Source: Schizophyllum amplum (taxonomy: Eukaryota > Basidiomycota > Agaricomycetes > Agaricales > Schizophyllaceae). From it: a stretch of 64,000 nt of DNA. Under the pieces are notes generated by a model, which had not been told where the DNA came from, searched no databases, and saw only the letters and a list, made by a program, of their open reading frames with translations. This document shows, piece by piece, positions 1-11,918 of this stretch. The position numbers were made by a program, and so were the translations under genes. Within the stretch, counting starts at the first letter, position 1. Each line of letters begins with the position of its first letter. The stretch spans positions 248,001 to 312,000 of the forward strand of contig VDMD01000017.1 in the NCBI GenBank assembly GCA_007026445.1, written 5' to 3'.

Positions 1-2191
1 AACGAGGTTCCCATCGGCCTTGAGGAGAAGGACGGCAAGGTGGTCGACGAAAAGCAGGTGTACGATGCAGAGGATGAGTTCCCCGACGGCGGGGCACGAG
101 CTTGGTTGGTGGTTGCGGGGGTGCGTGCATTGTGCCTTGAATGCGGGGTGCACGACTGACTGACGGGTGCTTGCAGACGATGTGTGGGACGTTCTCGACG
201 TGAGTGCGGTCTGCCTTAGCTGCGATCGAGTGGCGCGAGACTCGGCGAATCCCGAGCACCGGTCGCTGCGTTCATCGCAGCTTCGGTGACCTCTGGCCTT
301 GAACGAAGAACCCACAGCTGACACCCTTCCTTAGCTTTGGATATGTTAACTCATGGGGGGTGAGTGCTGTCCCCTGGAATACGACGGACATCTGCTAAAC
401 CTCGCCACAGGTCTTCCAATCCTACTACGAGCAGAACATACTCCAAGACACGTCCGCATCAACCATGTACGCCAGACCCCATAACCATGTCCTCTGGCAC
501 TGACATTATCTCCAGCGCGTGGATAGGCTCCGTCCAATACGCCCTCGTCTTCGTCCCCGGCCTGGTCACCGGCCGAATGTTCGACCTCGGCCACCTCAAG
601 GTCCCACTCTTCATCGCCAGCGTCGTCTTCGTCGTCGCCACCTTCCTCGTCGCACAATGCACCCAGTACTGGCACTTCCTCCTCTGCCAGGGCCTCGTCT
701 CGGGAGTGCGGCATGTTTCTTCCCTCCGCTTTTGTTCCCCGCGCTGACGCGACGCGCAGCTCGCCTGCGGTGTGATCTTTGGGCCCATGATGGGCATCAT
801 CGGCCATTGGTTCAGGCGGAGGCGAGGTTTAGCGCTCGGCATGACCGCCATCGGCTCGTCCATGGGTGGCACTATCTTTCCCATCGCCTCGCGTAACCTC
901 ATCAACGTCGTAGGGTATGCGAACCCTTATCTAAATCATCATCTTACTTCTTGCTGACACCGCGCTCAGCTTCCCCTGGACGATGCGCATCCTCGGCTTC
1001 ATCATGCTCGCCGCGCTCTCGGTGCCCAACCTGACTCTGCGGCGCCGCCTTGCGCCCAAGAAGGTCTCCGGTGGGCTCGTGAACCCAAAGGCGTTCAAGT
1101 ACGCGCCGTTCACGATCTATTGCTTGTCAAACATAGTAGCATTCTTGGGTCTATATACTGGTGCGTACGCGCTCTCGCTGCAGCTCCCTTCATCTGCCGT
1201 CGCAGCTCAATCTGTCGACAAAGCGCTGACGCTTTTTATCAGTACTCACCTACATCGATGTAAGTGCCACCAAGGCCGGCGTCTCGGAGGACTTCTCGTT
1301 TTATCTGGTGTCCATAGCCAACGCGAGCAGCTCGATAGGGCGCTTGGGGGCGGGGATCCTGACTGACAGGTTTGGTGAGTGGTTCTTTTTGGTGTTCTTG
1401 GGATGTGGACGGCACCCAAGGCTGATGCATGGGGCATGGACGAGCATGAGAGCTGAAGCGCTGACGCGCGGTCGGTTTACAGGCCCTGTGAATATCATGG
1501 CACCGATGATGGTCATCTGTGCGATCATGACCTACGCATGGCCGTTCGCATCATCGCAAGGCAGCCTAATCGCCATAGCTATCCTCTACGGGTACGTTAC
1601 TTGATCTTCTCCTGCGTTTCTCGTCGTCATCCGGCGCCTTCCCTTACACTCTTCGCCCTCACGCCGAATATACATCCTCATGCCCCTAATGCATTGCCGC
1701 ACCCGACTTCTCAATCCACTGCCGTACTGACCCCGCCTCTGCAGCGTCCCCTCGGGCGCGTATGTGTCCGGCTTCCTCATCCCGCTTTACGAGATGGGCG
1801 ACATTTCAGACGTAGGGCGACGCACGGGCATGGCGATGTCGTTTGCCGCATGCGGCGCGCTCGCCGGCCCGCCCATCAGCGGCGCCATATTCGGCGCAAC
1901 AGGCGGCTACCACGCTGTGGGATACTATGCAGGTGAGAATTGCTCTTGCCCCCTTCCTTCTTCCTCGTCTTGTGGTTTTTCTTTGTCTGGAGTTCTTTCG
2001 TGCTTGGATATCTACGTCGTCTTTTCTCGTTGTTCAGTGTTTCCTTTTATCCTTAATTCTCCTTCGTCCTCCCCCCACTCCTCTGAGCGAAGCGCTGATT
2101 GCATCTTTCAGGGAGCATGATATTAGGCGCCGTCTCCATGATGCTGCTCGTGCGATATCTGGTCCTGGGTCACTGGTGGGGGAAGTTCTAG
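1..2191 (+). CDS. MFS transporter, monocarboxylate (MCT)-like, 5' partial
   Basis: Plasma-membrane major facilitator of the fungal monocarboxylate-transporter-like group, presumed to move small organic anions; the substrate cannot be read from sequence. The 5' end is outside the window. Eleven exons fit one frame: 1-120, 177-199, 335-359, 411-466, 516-705, 760-914, 970-1160, 1243-1374, 1483-1591, 1745-1932 and 2112-2191, giving 422 residues before TAG. Family hallmarks are the first-helix segment DGGARAWLVVAG, then GYVNSWGVFQSYYE, the GHWFRRRRGLALG loop between helices 2 and 3, and SSIGRLGAGILTDRFG. The C-terminus ends shortly after the last helix (LGHWWGKF). Joins keep phase throughout, so the gene looks intact. 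Family assignment is strong, substrate unknown. Confidence 0.88.
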
Positions 2192-2222
2192 ACGTGGGTA
2201 CCGTTGGGATTGGAGAGTTTGT

Positions 2223-2312
2223 GTATGATGGACATGTTCGGTATGGTGGACATGTTTGGTATGGTGGACATACTCGGTATGGTGGTCAGAGTCGGTATGG
2301 TGGACATCGCTC
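2223..2312 (+). repeat. 18-bp minisatellite, five copies
   Basis: Five head-to-tail 18-bp units (2223-2240, 2241-2258, 2259-2276, 2277-2294, 2295-2312) of the form GTATGGTGGACATnnnCG. The array begins 31 bp after the transporter stop codon, so it may lie in its 3' UTR. The unit length is a multiple of three and one frame is open, but nothing suggests translation. Confidence 0.9.
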
Positions 2313-2655
2313 GCGTAGACCCAATAGAGGCTTCATGCCGGGGTTTACTGATCTTGCGCATAGGTCGTCAATGGCTTGCAGTTGAGGAGGACGTGCAAGG
2401 TGAATGCCGCACACGCTTGCTTTACGTGGTACGCGGACGTGTATTTTTTGCGTGGTCAGGTCTGCAAAGGCTCCGATCGTGCGGATACGACATTCAGAGC
2501 GACAGTGCGACGTCTTTACTGCGCTAACTGGAGAGCGCAAGCCGGCGGTTGGGCTTGAATGGCCGTGCACGCGTTGCCTTGTCGCCGGCCCCTTTCCCTT
2601 CCAGTCCTTCCTATCATGGTCATAAAGGCCGGGCGCAAGTACGCGCTATCGGCGA
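2313..2655. other. Intergenic, no gene seen
   Basis: Between the transporter 3' repeat and the first family A relic. No convincing coding segment or RNA gene was found. Part of it may be the decayed promoter of the relic. Confidence 0.5.
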
Positions 2656-3375
2656 GTGCAGCTCATCCCTGACCTCGCAAACGAGGAACGATGACAGTCA
2701 AGAGGTGCGTTGAATTGTGGCACCGTCAGCTGTCCGCCATGCTGAACAATCGTGAGCGTCCTGCCAGCATGGAATGGATCTGGGGCCTGGAGGAAGGTGG
2801 TCTCGCATACCTGGACCATCTTGCATCGCCGCGCAACCAACTGGGTCGTACGTCTCCCCCTTTGCTCGATGATGCACTGTTCGACCGTTCGCCAATCCGC
2901 GAAGACGTCGTTCATCTTTTCCTGTGATATGCAGAACGATCTGCTCAGGCCGCTGACATGGTTTTCTTCAGCTCTCGTCCAGTAGTTGTTGATATCTTCA
3001 TCCCCTTCACCGGTGCCGCGCGCAAACTACAGATGGCACTCGACCTGCAGTGGCAGACCGCAAAGAACATCACAGGCGGAATAGATCAGTCTCAAAAGAC
3101 CTGGTATATCCGGACGCTTAGCCGGTAAGTCGTGGACTCCTGCACCCACTCTTACTGCTAGCTGTCTGCAACCTGCAGACCAAGCTTTCCGGATAAAATC
3201 TCACCGAATACTGCTCGCGTCACGTTGGAATCCTGTCATCATGGATATGGGTTTTCATTGGGCGGAAATGGACGCACTCCCGACTGGGTCATCGACTGGA
3301 CGACATGACGCTGGCGATGGCCGCGTCCGAGGCGGTTGGCTACGACGCCAGTCTCTCAGCAAACGTCGCAAGCAC
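2656..3375 (+). pseudogene. Family A relic (psi-A1)
   Basis: Decayed copy of family A. Pieces in the expected order are: VQLIPDLANEER followed by an in-frame TGA (2692-2694), matching the end of exon 1; MEWIWGLEEGGLAYL (about 2770), matching the KEWIFGLPRGGLxYYL block of exon 2; IREDVVHLFL (about 2895), the start of exon 3; and IPFTGAARKLQ (about 3000), the start of exon 4. A frameshift follows near 3305 before EAVGYD. The Cys-x2-Ser-Gly start and the basic C-terminal tail are missing. The relic is more diverged than the intact copies, so it is probably an old loss. Confidence 0.7.
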
Positions 3376-3771
3376 TTATTCGCTCAACAGCAACTTAATG
3401 AATACCGCTTCAAAGTCTTGCCGTACATAGTCCTTCTGGCAGCGCCTTCCCACGCCACCTTGGCTCAGTTCAAACAATGCACTACATGTGAAGCCCTAGC
3501 CGTGACTCCTGGTGAGTACTCAGTCAGTCCTCAATGCTCATTACGCCTGGCTTGTGTGCTACGCTCTTGGGCGGTCTTGTGCAGCTAAGCTTTCGTTGTA
3601 GGTCCTCGGAGGTGGCTCGCCGGACATATGTCCGGAAACGGCAAGTGGTTGAAGATAAGCATGTGATGGCATCAGCTCGTCGCGTGGGCTGCAATATTGT
3701 GCCGCGTCTTTTCTCTGTTGTTCACTCTCAACGTCTACCTGACCTCTACCTCAGGCACTTTACTTCTCGTG
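3376..3771. other. Intergenic, upstream of A2
   Basis: Presumed promoter of A2. It holds no CACGTG box, unlike several other family A promoters, and no clear TATA box. The palindrome CCGGACATATGTCCGG lies near 3620. No gene seen. Confidence 0.45.
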
Positions 3772-5161
3772 ATGGAATCAAAGCCGTGGATGAAATGCCC
3801 CATCTCTGGCGCAACGGACAATATGTTTAAAGTCAAGTTGATTCCAGACTCTGCAGATGAGGGAGACGAATACGAGGTGCGCAATGGTTCACTAGCTACG
3901 ATATCTAGACTGAAGCAGCTCGCTACAGGTGGCGTGTATGGAGTGGTTCTGGGGACTCCAGCGAGGCGGCCTACTGTACTACCTCGCCACAATGCATAAC
4001 ATTCTGCTTTGTAAGTTTCGTATAACCATTCTAGCGGCCATGCTGATTGTATCCAAGTTCGCGAAGATATTGCTCGCTTGTATGCGGACTGGCAATTTAT
4101 CCTCGTACCGACGTTCAAAGTTTATGTGGATATGATGGATTTCGCCAAGCGCGCGGGCGTGTTGCGTCGTCGCGAGTCGGATACTTCGCCCCGGAGGCCC
4201 TTGACAGCGGTGCGCCTGACCAATCTCGACATCTGCTTTGGAGCCTGACTTTCCTGTCTTCCAGCTATCACCCCCCAACGGCCTTTTCCGATATGTCTTC
4301 ATACCTTTCACTGATGCCGCACGGAAGCTGCAGACGGAGTTCAACATGCAGCCGCAGACAGACGAGGATCTGAATGGCGGGTTGAACCCGGTGTCGAAGG
4401 AGCCATGGCTGCCGGGGACTGAATCTTATCCCGTGGTAGAATGTTACGCGAACCCGTACTCCGTCTGCACCCTTGCGGACCGTGCCTTCCAGTACCATTC
4501 GCATGGCGACTTTGTCACATCGCAATGGTCCATCTGCCTGCTACATGTCACCCGGCAGTGGATGGGGCCCGATGCGTACGCTCCCAAATGGTTCGTCAAC
4601 GCACGAGGAGTGGACCTGGACGACGAGACGCTTGCGAGCTCGGAGGCAGCAGGCTACGATGATAGCGAGTCCTCGAAAGCTACAACTTCTGTCGATGCTT
4701 CGACCGGCGGGCTCAAATCCAGCGCTCTTCCTGACAAGTGCTCGGCGTGCGACGAATCTTGTCTTCTCAGCCGAGCGGACTGTCCCCGCGCGACGGGTGT
4801 GGCGGCGGTGGGCGACGACATCGACTCGCAGACGAAGGTCAGCATCTGGCTGAACAAAGTCGACCCTGACTGCGACGACCCCAATTCCGATCCTGTACAG
4901 GCGAAGACGCCACGCTCATCACTCAAGCTGCGCCGCTCGATTCGCATAGCTGCTCGCGCATGCCCCTACGCGCCGCCACCTCCACGACCATCTCCTACTC
5001 GGAGGGGACCCTGGCCCTCTGCGCGCGCCTGCGATCCCATACGCCATCCGCCGTCCTGGGTGAAGCGCAACGGGCAGTTCCCGACGGTTCATTTCACGAG
5101 TAACGACTGGGCGTACTTCAAGCGCGGTGCAGCTCTCGCTGCGCACCGTAACGACAGATAG
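3772..5161 (+). CDS. Family A protein A2, HNH-like N-terminus, function unknown
   Basis: Not a recognised named family. Four exons, 3772-3876, 3929-4010, 4058-4209 and 4265-5161, give 411 residues with intron phases 0, 1, 0 as in all family A copies. Residues about 9-35 hold CPISGATDNM and KLIPDSADEGDE. Exon 2 gives EWFWGLQRGGLLYYL. Exon 3 begins FREDIARLY, aligning with the N...R-D-I-H part of HNH_2-type domains but with Ala at the His position, and ends PRRPLTA. Exon 4 has the IPFTDAARKLQTEF, YPVVECYANPYSV and PKWFVNA blocks, then a basic tail from LKLRRSIRIAAR to FTSNDWAYF. The middle carries a Cys-rich insert (CSACDESCLLSRADC) absent from the other copies. It is the most diverged intact A gene and stands in tandem ahead of A3. 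Confidence 0.8.
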
Positions 5162-5842
5162 ACGCCCTCGTCTTGCTGACCCTCGCGAGTCGGTTCACGA
5201 CTTGCGCTAACATATGGCCCTCGAGCGCCTCGAGCCCCAGTACGCTGCGCTTCGGAATGCTCCTCCGATCGGGCAACTTGCTCAAGGAGACGGCCGCCAT
5301 TTGCGCGTCGTCTGTCGATGTACTGAAAGGACGCGCCTGGCATACTCATATGCGCCGTTGCCTTGCCCAAACCGGTGGGCGTTTTGGTCTCCCTGCATCT
5401 ATCTTGACAGCACGCCGCTTCTCAAGACCAATCGACCTACAGAGTCGCTCCCCGATAGATAGCTCCACACATAACATTACACGTGTATATCTGCCAGAGA
5501 CTGGGACATGTGGCGGCTGGTTCGGATACTTACTCGAGTACAGCCAATGCGCCACGGCTCTACTATCAGCGCCCCTCACCTCTCGGCTTCAATGACTATC
5601 GAGCTCCCTTGATACGCGCGTTCGTTTTCCAGCGCGCTTCGACGGCGAGCAGCTGAGCGGCGCAGGGTCACGGAGGCGAGAAGCAGAAGGAGTCTGTCCT
5701 GTGCAGTTGGATAGCACTCTGAACAACGTGCAGTGATAGATGGTTATACAAACAATGGGTTTACATGTATGCGTTGCGCGCCTGGCGTCAGTCCGTTCTC
5801 CTGAGCAATAAAGGAGCTGAAAAATCGAAGTTGAACATCAGT
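5162..5842. other. Intergenic, 3' flank of A2
   Basis: No coding segment seen. ACAATGG at 5752-5758 points toward A3, 204 bp before its ATG, and matches the sites in the A/B shared promoters. Confidence 0.45.
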
Positions 5843-5878
5843 CACGTGGTATCAGCACGGGCCGTCGGTAGGCACGTG
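5843..5878 (+). promoter_or_regulatory. Two CACGTG E-boxes upstream of A3
   Basis: CACGTG occurs at 5843-5848 and 5873-5878, ending 114 and 84 bp before the A3 ATG. The same hexamer lies 113-126 bp upstream of A4, A5, A8 and A10. This is a palindromic bHLH-type core; the factor is unknown. Confidence 0.5.
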
Positions 5879-5961
5879 GACGGTCACCTCTGTCCTCTCT
5901 CTCTCCCAGTGCCACTGCCATTCTTCCACGACGCGTCGACCAAAGTCGCAAGTCACCGGTT

Positions 5962-7287
5962 ATGTCTCAATACGAGGAGGCTCTCAAGTGCCCGATCTCA
6001 GGCGCTACCAGCAATCTCTTCCTATGTTGTCCTATGACAGAGGTCGTAGACGAAAAGGACTCGGAATATGGAGTATGTTCCACCGCTCATGCGTGATATC
6101 TTTGTCTGACTCGAATTGAATAGGTTGCATGTAAGGAGTGGATCTTTGGACTCCATCGAGGAGGTCTGTCGTACTATCTGCAATCGCGGGAAAACAGTAT
6201 ATGGTGTATGTCGTTATTGCAGCCTCGCCCGCTGCGCAGAACTCTGACCGTTTGTCAGTTCGCGAAGATATCTGTCGCATGTACTCACGAATGGAGTTTA
6301 TTCTTGTGCCTACCTTCAAGACGTTCGTCGACATGATGACCTTCATCCAGCGTGCGGGTCTCACAGGCCGCAAGGAGGATGATCAGTCAGCACGCCGCCC
6401 ATTGACCGCGGTAGGCTCAAAATTATGGCTGTCTGCGCACTTTCTGAGTTTCTGTACAGCTCGCTTCCAACAGAGGCGCATATCGCTACGTCTTCATGCC
6501 GTTCACCGATGCTGCGCGCGAACTTCAGAAAGAGTTCAAGATGGCGCCTCAAACACTGGATGATCTCAACAACAACTGGCATCCTCTATTCGATGAACCT
6601 CTTATGGACGGAAGCGACGCATACCCCGTGGTTGAATGCCACACACATCCATTCTCCGTCTCAACCTTTGCGGATAAAGCCTTCTGGCGGTGGAGTACCC
6701 TGCTCATTGCCCAATGGCATACGTGTGCTGATGAACTCGTCGACCAATGGCGCTTGAAGGAATTTACACCTCCGAAGTGGTTCGTCGATGCGCCGCGGAT
6801 AGAACAGGACGATACGGACCTCAGTATCACTGAGGCCGCTGGATATGATCCCTTCACATCTGAAGATGCATTCGTATCGGGAGAAGGCGATGTGTTGCGT
6901 GAGTCTGACGCAGATGCGATTGCTAGTGACCCACGCACGAAGGTAAAAACCTGGTTTGGCAGAGTCGATTTCAGGGCGAAGCCTATCGAGGAAGAGCTCC
7001 ATCCATTGCCTCACAAGCTGCGCCGCTCCAGCCGCATCGCTGCACGTTCAAGTCCATACGCGCGCGCTTCGTCTCCCGCATTCTGCACGCCACCCTATCC
7101 AAAGATTTGTGTTCCGTCGTCTCCTGTACGTCGGGCTCCATGGCCTTCCGCGCGTGGACGCGACCCCATCCATTATCCACCTGCATGGGCGAAACGCAAT
7201 GGGCGGTTTCCGACGGCAAAGTTTTCAAGCAATGACTGGGCGTACTTCCAGTATAGTGTCGCTCTCGCCACCCGTACAGACGGATAG
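5962..7287 (+). CDS. Family A protein A3, HNH-like N-terminus, function unknown
   Basis: Four exons, 5962-6072, 6124-6205, 6259-6410 and 6460-7287, encode 390 residues. The start MSQYEEALKCPISGATSN places the family Cys-x2-Ser-Gly motif at residue 10. Exon 2 (82 bp, the length in every copy) carries VACKEWIFGLHRGGLSYYL. Exon 3 starts FREDICRMYSR and runs through PTFKTF to RRPLTA. Exon 4 has MPFTDAARELQKEF, YPVVECHTHPFSV and PPKWFVDAP, then the tail LRRSSRIAARSSPYA and FSSNDWAYFQYS. Cys replaces the last His of the HNH pattern. Exon lengths equal those of A4 and A5 apart from two extra N-terminal codons. It lies in tandem between A2 and the convergent B1. Confidence 0.85.
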
Positions 7288-7891
7288 TAGTGTACACTCC
7301 GGACTTCAATGAATATGCACCATTCTTGCCCCTCGAGCTACTCAGGCCGGACCTATCATAAGGCGCCTCTGCCATCGCAATGTGCTTCGCTCAAGTCACA
7401 CCTCATCCTGCACGCGCACGACCTGTTCTCTCCGCCGTTCAAAGAAATATGTAGCTTGAACATATACCTCACGCCGGGCGCTCGCTCGCGAATGACTCTC
7501 GTGGTCCTGCCACCTACTTGACCACGTCCGGTCTCACATATATCAGGCGAATTGCTGATAGTTATAGACTGAACGGATATACTGGTTCCGAGTGATGACG
7601 GACAAAAAGCGTGGAGTTACTTATGTATGCAGAACGTGCAAAGAATTATTAGTCAGGCTATGTGCGCAAGCAGCTACTAGCTGCCGAAGTACATGACTCT
7701 CCTGCAACATAAGCCACCAGAGCAATGCACGCGAATGACATAGTAGTGGGCGATACTTATAGAAGATATATATGTAGAGAATCATACGGAATACGTACTT
7801 GTAAATTACACAGCGGGTGGGGATGCGACACGCAGTGCTGAAGCCTGACACTACGGAATCATTGCATCTGGCAGGGATGTAAAGGTTCAGC
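7288..7891. other. Intergenic between convergent A3 and B1
   Basis: Shared 3' region of two convergent genes. It is AT-richer than its surroundings and has no coding potential that I can support. Confidence 0.5.
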
Positions 7892-9435
7892 CTACTCATG
7901 AGTATGAGCCTTCCTGGCGCGCTTCTTCGGCGGTTGCCCGTCGTCAGCGATGGACGCCTGCGCGCGAGTGCGCTTGGAACCTGTCTCGGAGGCGGCGGGG
8001 ACGATGCGGCCACGGAGCCTGCGCGCGCCTTCCGGAGTACGCCCACGGTCAGTGTTACGCTTGGACCGACGAGGACCAGAGACGTCAGGAGGAGGGGGAG
8101 GAGCTTGAGAAGCACCGGCGGCGGCGCTAGTCTTGGCAAATCGTTTTGAGATAGAGACCATGGGCTTGGACTTCGCAGGTGCATCAGACTTGACGTTCTT
8201 GCTCGCGTCGGGCCTCGACCTGAATGAGTACCGTTGGCCGGCGACGTCGTCCGGCGCCAGGTCCTTGAGTTCCTCCTTGCTCCGCTCAAACCAGTGTCGG
8301 ACAGCGGGGTATAGCATCAGGTCGTAGAAATCTACCTCCTCGTCGGTGAGTTCCTTCTTCAGCTTGAGGTCTTGCATACGGTACCGTAACTTCAGTGCAT
8401 AGTCGAGGATCGGGAAGACCGGGTTGAGGTGACTGAGCAAGACGCGTCGGATTTCGGGGTCGTCAGGATGTAGATTGAATGTGGTTTGGACCGAGTTAGG
8501 ATCTTCCTTCGAAGCTGCTAGGACAGAGCCGGGGACATGCGTAGCCTTGATCAAGGCGTCTTCTTCTTCGGTGATCTCCTTGTGGTCATCACCCGTGAGT
8601 TCGGCGTCTTCCTGGGCCTCGCGTTCCAGGTCTTCCACAGCGCTCGCATGGTCACAAAGGTGCGCGTAGGTACGACGGGCAGCGCCTATCCTAACAACGG
8701 GGAGCGCTTGCTCAGGTCCTGAACCGATGACGCGGATTTCGTACTCGTAGAATGGTTTGTTGAAGAGCTGTGGAACATGTGAGTGCGCTTCTATGACAGC
8801 CAACGTAGGCAGACGTACCTGGGGAAAAGGCATCGTTGGGTTCGCTTTGATGCGCTCCAAATGGACTTCCAGGTCTACAGGGACTAGAGCGAAATATCCC
8901 GATCCAATTTTCCCCTTGGCGAACGAGCCGTCAAACCATCGGTGCAATTGCGAGATGACTGAAAGCCACGTAAGTCAGAGAAGAAGTGAAGTTCAACGAA
9001 CGACTTACGCATTTCAAGATTGGAGGATGTGTCCAGATTCAGCACCTTGACCATAATTCCGTTCACGGTAGTCCAAATGCCCACGCTGAGGCGAAAACAT
9101 TCGAACTGCAGTGGTAATGGGGTTAGAGTAGTCCAGCAGCTCTGCAAATAACGCACAATGTCCGGACATTCCTGTTCGAGGGCGCGAGAGAGGGCATGCA
9201 CGCACTCGACACCGTACAGTGTCAAGAGCATGCCAGTGATCAAACAGGCCGCGACGCCAGCCCGGCGGGCGGCTCTGGTCCTGCAGTTTACAGGACGACG
9301 GTGAGGTGTGTTCTTGACGGGCGTCGGACTCATGCCATGATTAAAAGGCTTCTGCTCCGGGGTGTGCTCCCGATCAGACGTTCCGCCAGCGGGTGACTTG
9401 CCTGCGTCGCGCTTCCCTTTCCCTTTGCCGGCCAT
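7892..9435 (-). CDS. Family B protein B1, HNH_2-like, head-to-head with A4
   Basis: Four exons on the minus strand, 9435-9157, 9105-9009, 8958-8819 and 8767-7892, give 463 residues with intron phases 0, 1, 0. The N-terminus MAGKGKGKRDAGKS is basic. The HNH-like region reads CLITG, then CVHALSRALEQECPDI, LNLDTSSNLEM, and ISQLHRWFDGSFAKG ending FALVP. This order of a C-x2-T-G turn, a first His, Asn, L-H-x-W-F-D and a late Pro resembles HNH_2 domains of basidiomycetes. The middle segment has LSHLNPVFPILDYALKLRYRM and VRHWFERS. The tail is basic and Pro/Ser-rich (GPRRSKRNTDRGRTP, KKRARKAHTHE). A TATA-like box sits 61 bp upstream. Nuclease activity is inference; the alignment is by eye. Confidence 0.8.
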
Positions 9436-9862
9436 AGCAGAGATAGGGAATGAGAGGAGATGATGAGTCGAAGAGAACGGAGAGGGGGTAGACCATTATA
9501 TATAGTCAACAAAATGATATGGAAGGGCCATCCATTGTTCAACGCATGGCCCCGGACTCGTGGCAGACCGATATCGATTATTAGCTGTATAAGGCAACTG
9601 ATTGTGAAAGCGCAGCGCACTAATACACGAGAAAATCGATTGCACGAGTCCCATTGATAGCTGGGTCAATCCGCAGGCGAGGGGCAAGCCTACAAAGGCG
9701 AACAATGGCGTCGAAAGTTGAGCCATAGCGATCACGTGCCTTTGCATTTCAATTGATTCACATGTGCGGGCCGTCGGGCCGCGTGTGTCGCGCGCGTTTT
9801 ACTCTTTGTCTTGTTCCGCCACTTCCCTGCTGCCAGTACGCGAACGCTGTAGCTTTCGCGCT
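9436..9862. promoter_or_regulatory. Shared divergent promoter of B1 and A4
   Basis: The 427 bp between two start codons pointing apart. TATATATAA on the minus strand (9496-9504) lies 61 bp before the B1 ATG. ACAATGG occurs twice: on the minus strand at 9532-9538, 97 bp from B1, and on the plus strand at 9702-9708, 155 bp from A4. Both copies read GAACAATGG in full. A CACGTG box at 9733-9738 lies 125 bp before A4, followed by CACATGTG. The A side shows no TATA box. Confidence 0.65.
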
Positions 9863-11189
9863 ATGACTCCTCATGCAGATATTTTAACGTGTCTTATATC
9901 GGGCGCTACTGAAAACCTGAGGCAATGCCGTCTCATATCGGAGTCAGCAGAAGAAGAAGAATTTCAAGTAAGTCGCCCTTTCAGGCTCAGGTGCTACCCG
10001 GCTTAGCCATCTTGGACAGATTGCATGCAAAGAATGGATATTTGGTATTCCTCGAGGAAGCCTGGCTTACTACACCCATACGCAAGAGAACATCATGATC
10101 TGTACGTCAGTAAACATGCCCCCATCCTTGCAGACGTTGACCTGTGTGTCAATAGTCCGGGAAGATATATGTCGAATGTACACTCGAGGGGAATTTGTCC
10201 TCGCGCCTACTTTCAAGACGTATATTGATACGATGGAATTCGTGCAGCGTGCTGGCATCACGGACCGCAAGGACAACGACGAGTCTCCTCGACGTCCACT
10301 GACTGCGGTGAATTTTCATCTTACGACTACCGATACTACAAAGCACTGATCATCGATACAGCTCATATCGCCTGCCCGCCGGTATCGCTATGTTTTCATC
10401 CCTTTCACCGATGCTGCGCGCGCGCTTCAACAAGAGTTCAAGATGCAGCCTCAAACGGATGAAGATCTCAACGGAGGATGGCTTCCCCGGCCCAGGAGGC
10501 TCCTGCGTGAGGGTAGTGACGCGTATCCCGTGGTTGAAAGCCATGCGCATCCGTTCTCTGTCGCAACATTGGCGGAAACTGTTTTCCGCCTTCGTCCCAG
10601 CACGGAAATCACCGCGCAATGGCTTGTCTGTTCCGATAGAATAGTCGATCTCTGGCGCTGCGAGAAATACCCGCCCCCACAGTGGTTCGTCGACGCGCCA
10701 AAGTTTGGCGAGGACGACACCGACCTGAGTACCACCGAGGCCTCTGGATACGACCCCCTCTTGTCCGAAAGCAAATGCGAACCGGAGCTCGTACGACCCA
10801 AGCGCGAGACCGATGCCGCCGCGCGTACTACTGACCCGCGCACGAAGGTAACCAATTGGTGCGGCAAAGTCGACCTCAAAGCCAAGCCCGTCGAGGAAGA
10901 GCTGCATCGTTCACCTGTCAAGCTGCGCCGCTCCACCCGCATCGCCGCGCGCGCAGGCCCGTACGCCTCGTCGTCCCCCGAGCGCTGCGCGTCTCCTCCG
11001 CCTGAGGAATGGGTGCCGCCGTCTCCACCGCGGCGGGCGCCCTGGCCATCCGCGCGCGGTCGCGACCCTATCCGTTATCCGCCTGCGTGGGAGAAACGCA
11101 ATGGACGGTTCCCGACGTCGAACTTCTCCAGCAACGACTGGGCCTACTTCCAGTATGGCGTCGCTCTTGCCGCTCGCACCAGTGGATAG
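9863..11189 (+). CDS. Family A protein A4, head-to-head with B1, function unknown
   Basis: Four exons, 9863-9967, 10020-10101, 10156-10307 and 10362-11189, encode 388 residues. It opens MTPHADILTCLISGATENLR and carries IACKEWIFGIPRGSLAYYT, then FREDICRMYTRGEFVLAPTF, ending DESPRRPLTA. Exon 4 has YRYVFIPFTDAARALQQEF, QPQTDEDLNGG, YPVVESHAHPFSVATLAE and PPPQWFVDAPKFGEDDTD. The tail LRRSTRIAARAGPYASSS, PPSPPRRAPWPSARGRDP and FSSNDWAYFQYGVALAA is rich in Arg, Ser and Pro. No signal peptide or membrane helix is visible, so an intracellular, possibly nuclear, protein is likely. The C-terminal exon is nearly identical to that of A5, showing a recent tandem duplication. Confidence 0.87.
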
Positions 11190-11770
11190 CGCATGGTGCC
11201 TTCATCGGACTTCGACATGCCCGTGTATATCCCTCATATACAGCCGTCGTTGACCCTCGAGTAACTCGGGTCCAACCTACGCGCCGGCAGGCGGTTCCGC
11301 CCTCACGACCTGCTCGGCTTGTCGCACGCATGGTCGGCACGTCCGCGTGTCGTCTTTACGGCCCATCTCCGCTGCAAAAACGGCTCACCACGGTGACTCA
11401 CGGATTATAACACCGCGGTGGCTATCTCGACACGCTTCGGCCTGCTCAAGATTCCGCACGGATGATCCAGGCGCAGGAGAACGACGCTTCGAGCGTCGCG
11501 ACACCACGTCACTCACCCATTGTATATTCTCTGCTTGTCTGACGGCCGAGACACGCGCCTGTCAGCCGCCTTCGCCATATGCGATGCTCAGCCTGCGGCG
11601 CGTTCGAATAATCTACCGTGGGCCTCAGTAGTGGGCATCTACGGTTGACTATCTATAAATATGTACATAATGGATTGCGATACAGATATTAGCTTGAGTT
11701 TGGCCTTTCGCGCCGTGTTAGACTTGGTGTAGACAGGTGTGGGCGCGGCCGGAACCGAGACGGATGCCAG
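11190..11770. other. 3' flank of A4, duplicated behind A5
   Basis: About 450 bp after A4 is recognisably similar to 13247-13720 after A5 (for example GCGCATGGTGCCTTCATCGG, 20 bp, right behind both stop codons). The duplicated unit therefore covers gene plus flank, roughly 2.06 kb. No gene seen. Confidence 0.65.
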
Positions 11771-11801
11771 CACGTGCTCCGGCTCGTCGCGACATCACGT
11801 G
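11771..11801 (+). promoter_or_regulatory. Two CACGTG E-boxes upstream of A5
   Basis: CACGTG at 11771-11776 and 11796-11801; the second ends about 118 bp before the A5 ATG, matching the spacing at A3, A4, A8 and A10. Confidence 0.5.
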
Positions 11802-11918
11802 AATGTTCATTGATGTAGATCGGGCGTTCGGGCCGCGTTTGCCTAGGCTGTCTTCCTCTCCCATTGCTGATTGTCACGTCTTTACTGCCAGCGCACGAAA
11901 CGCTATAGCTTTTTAGCC

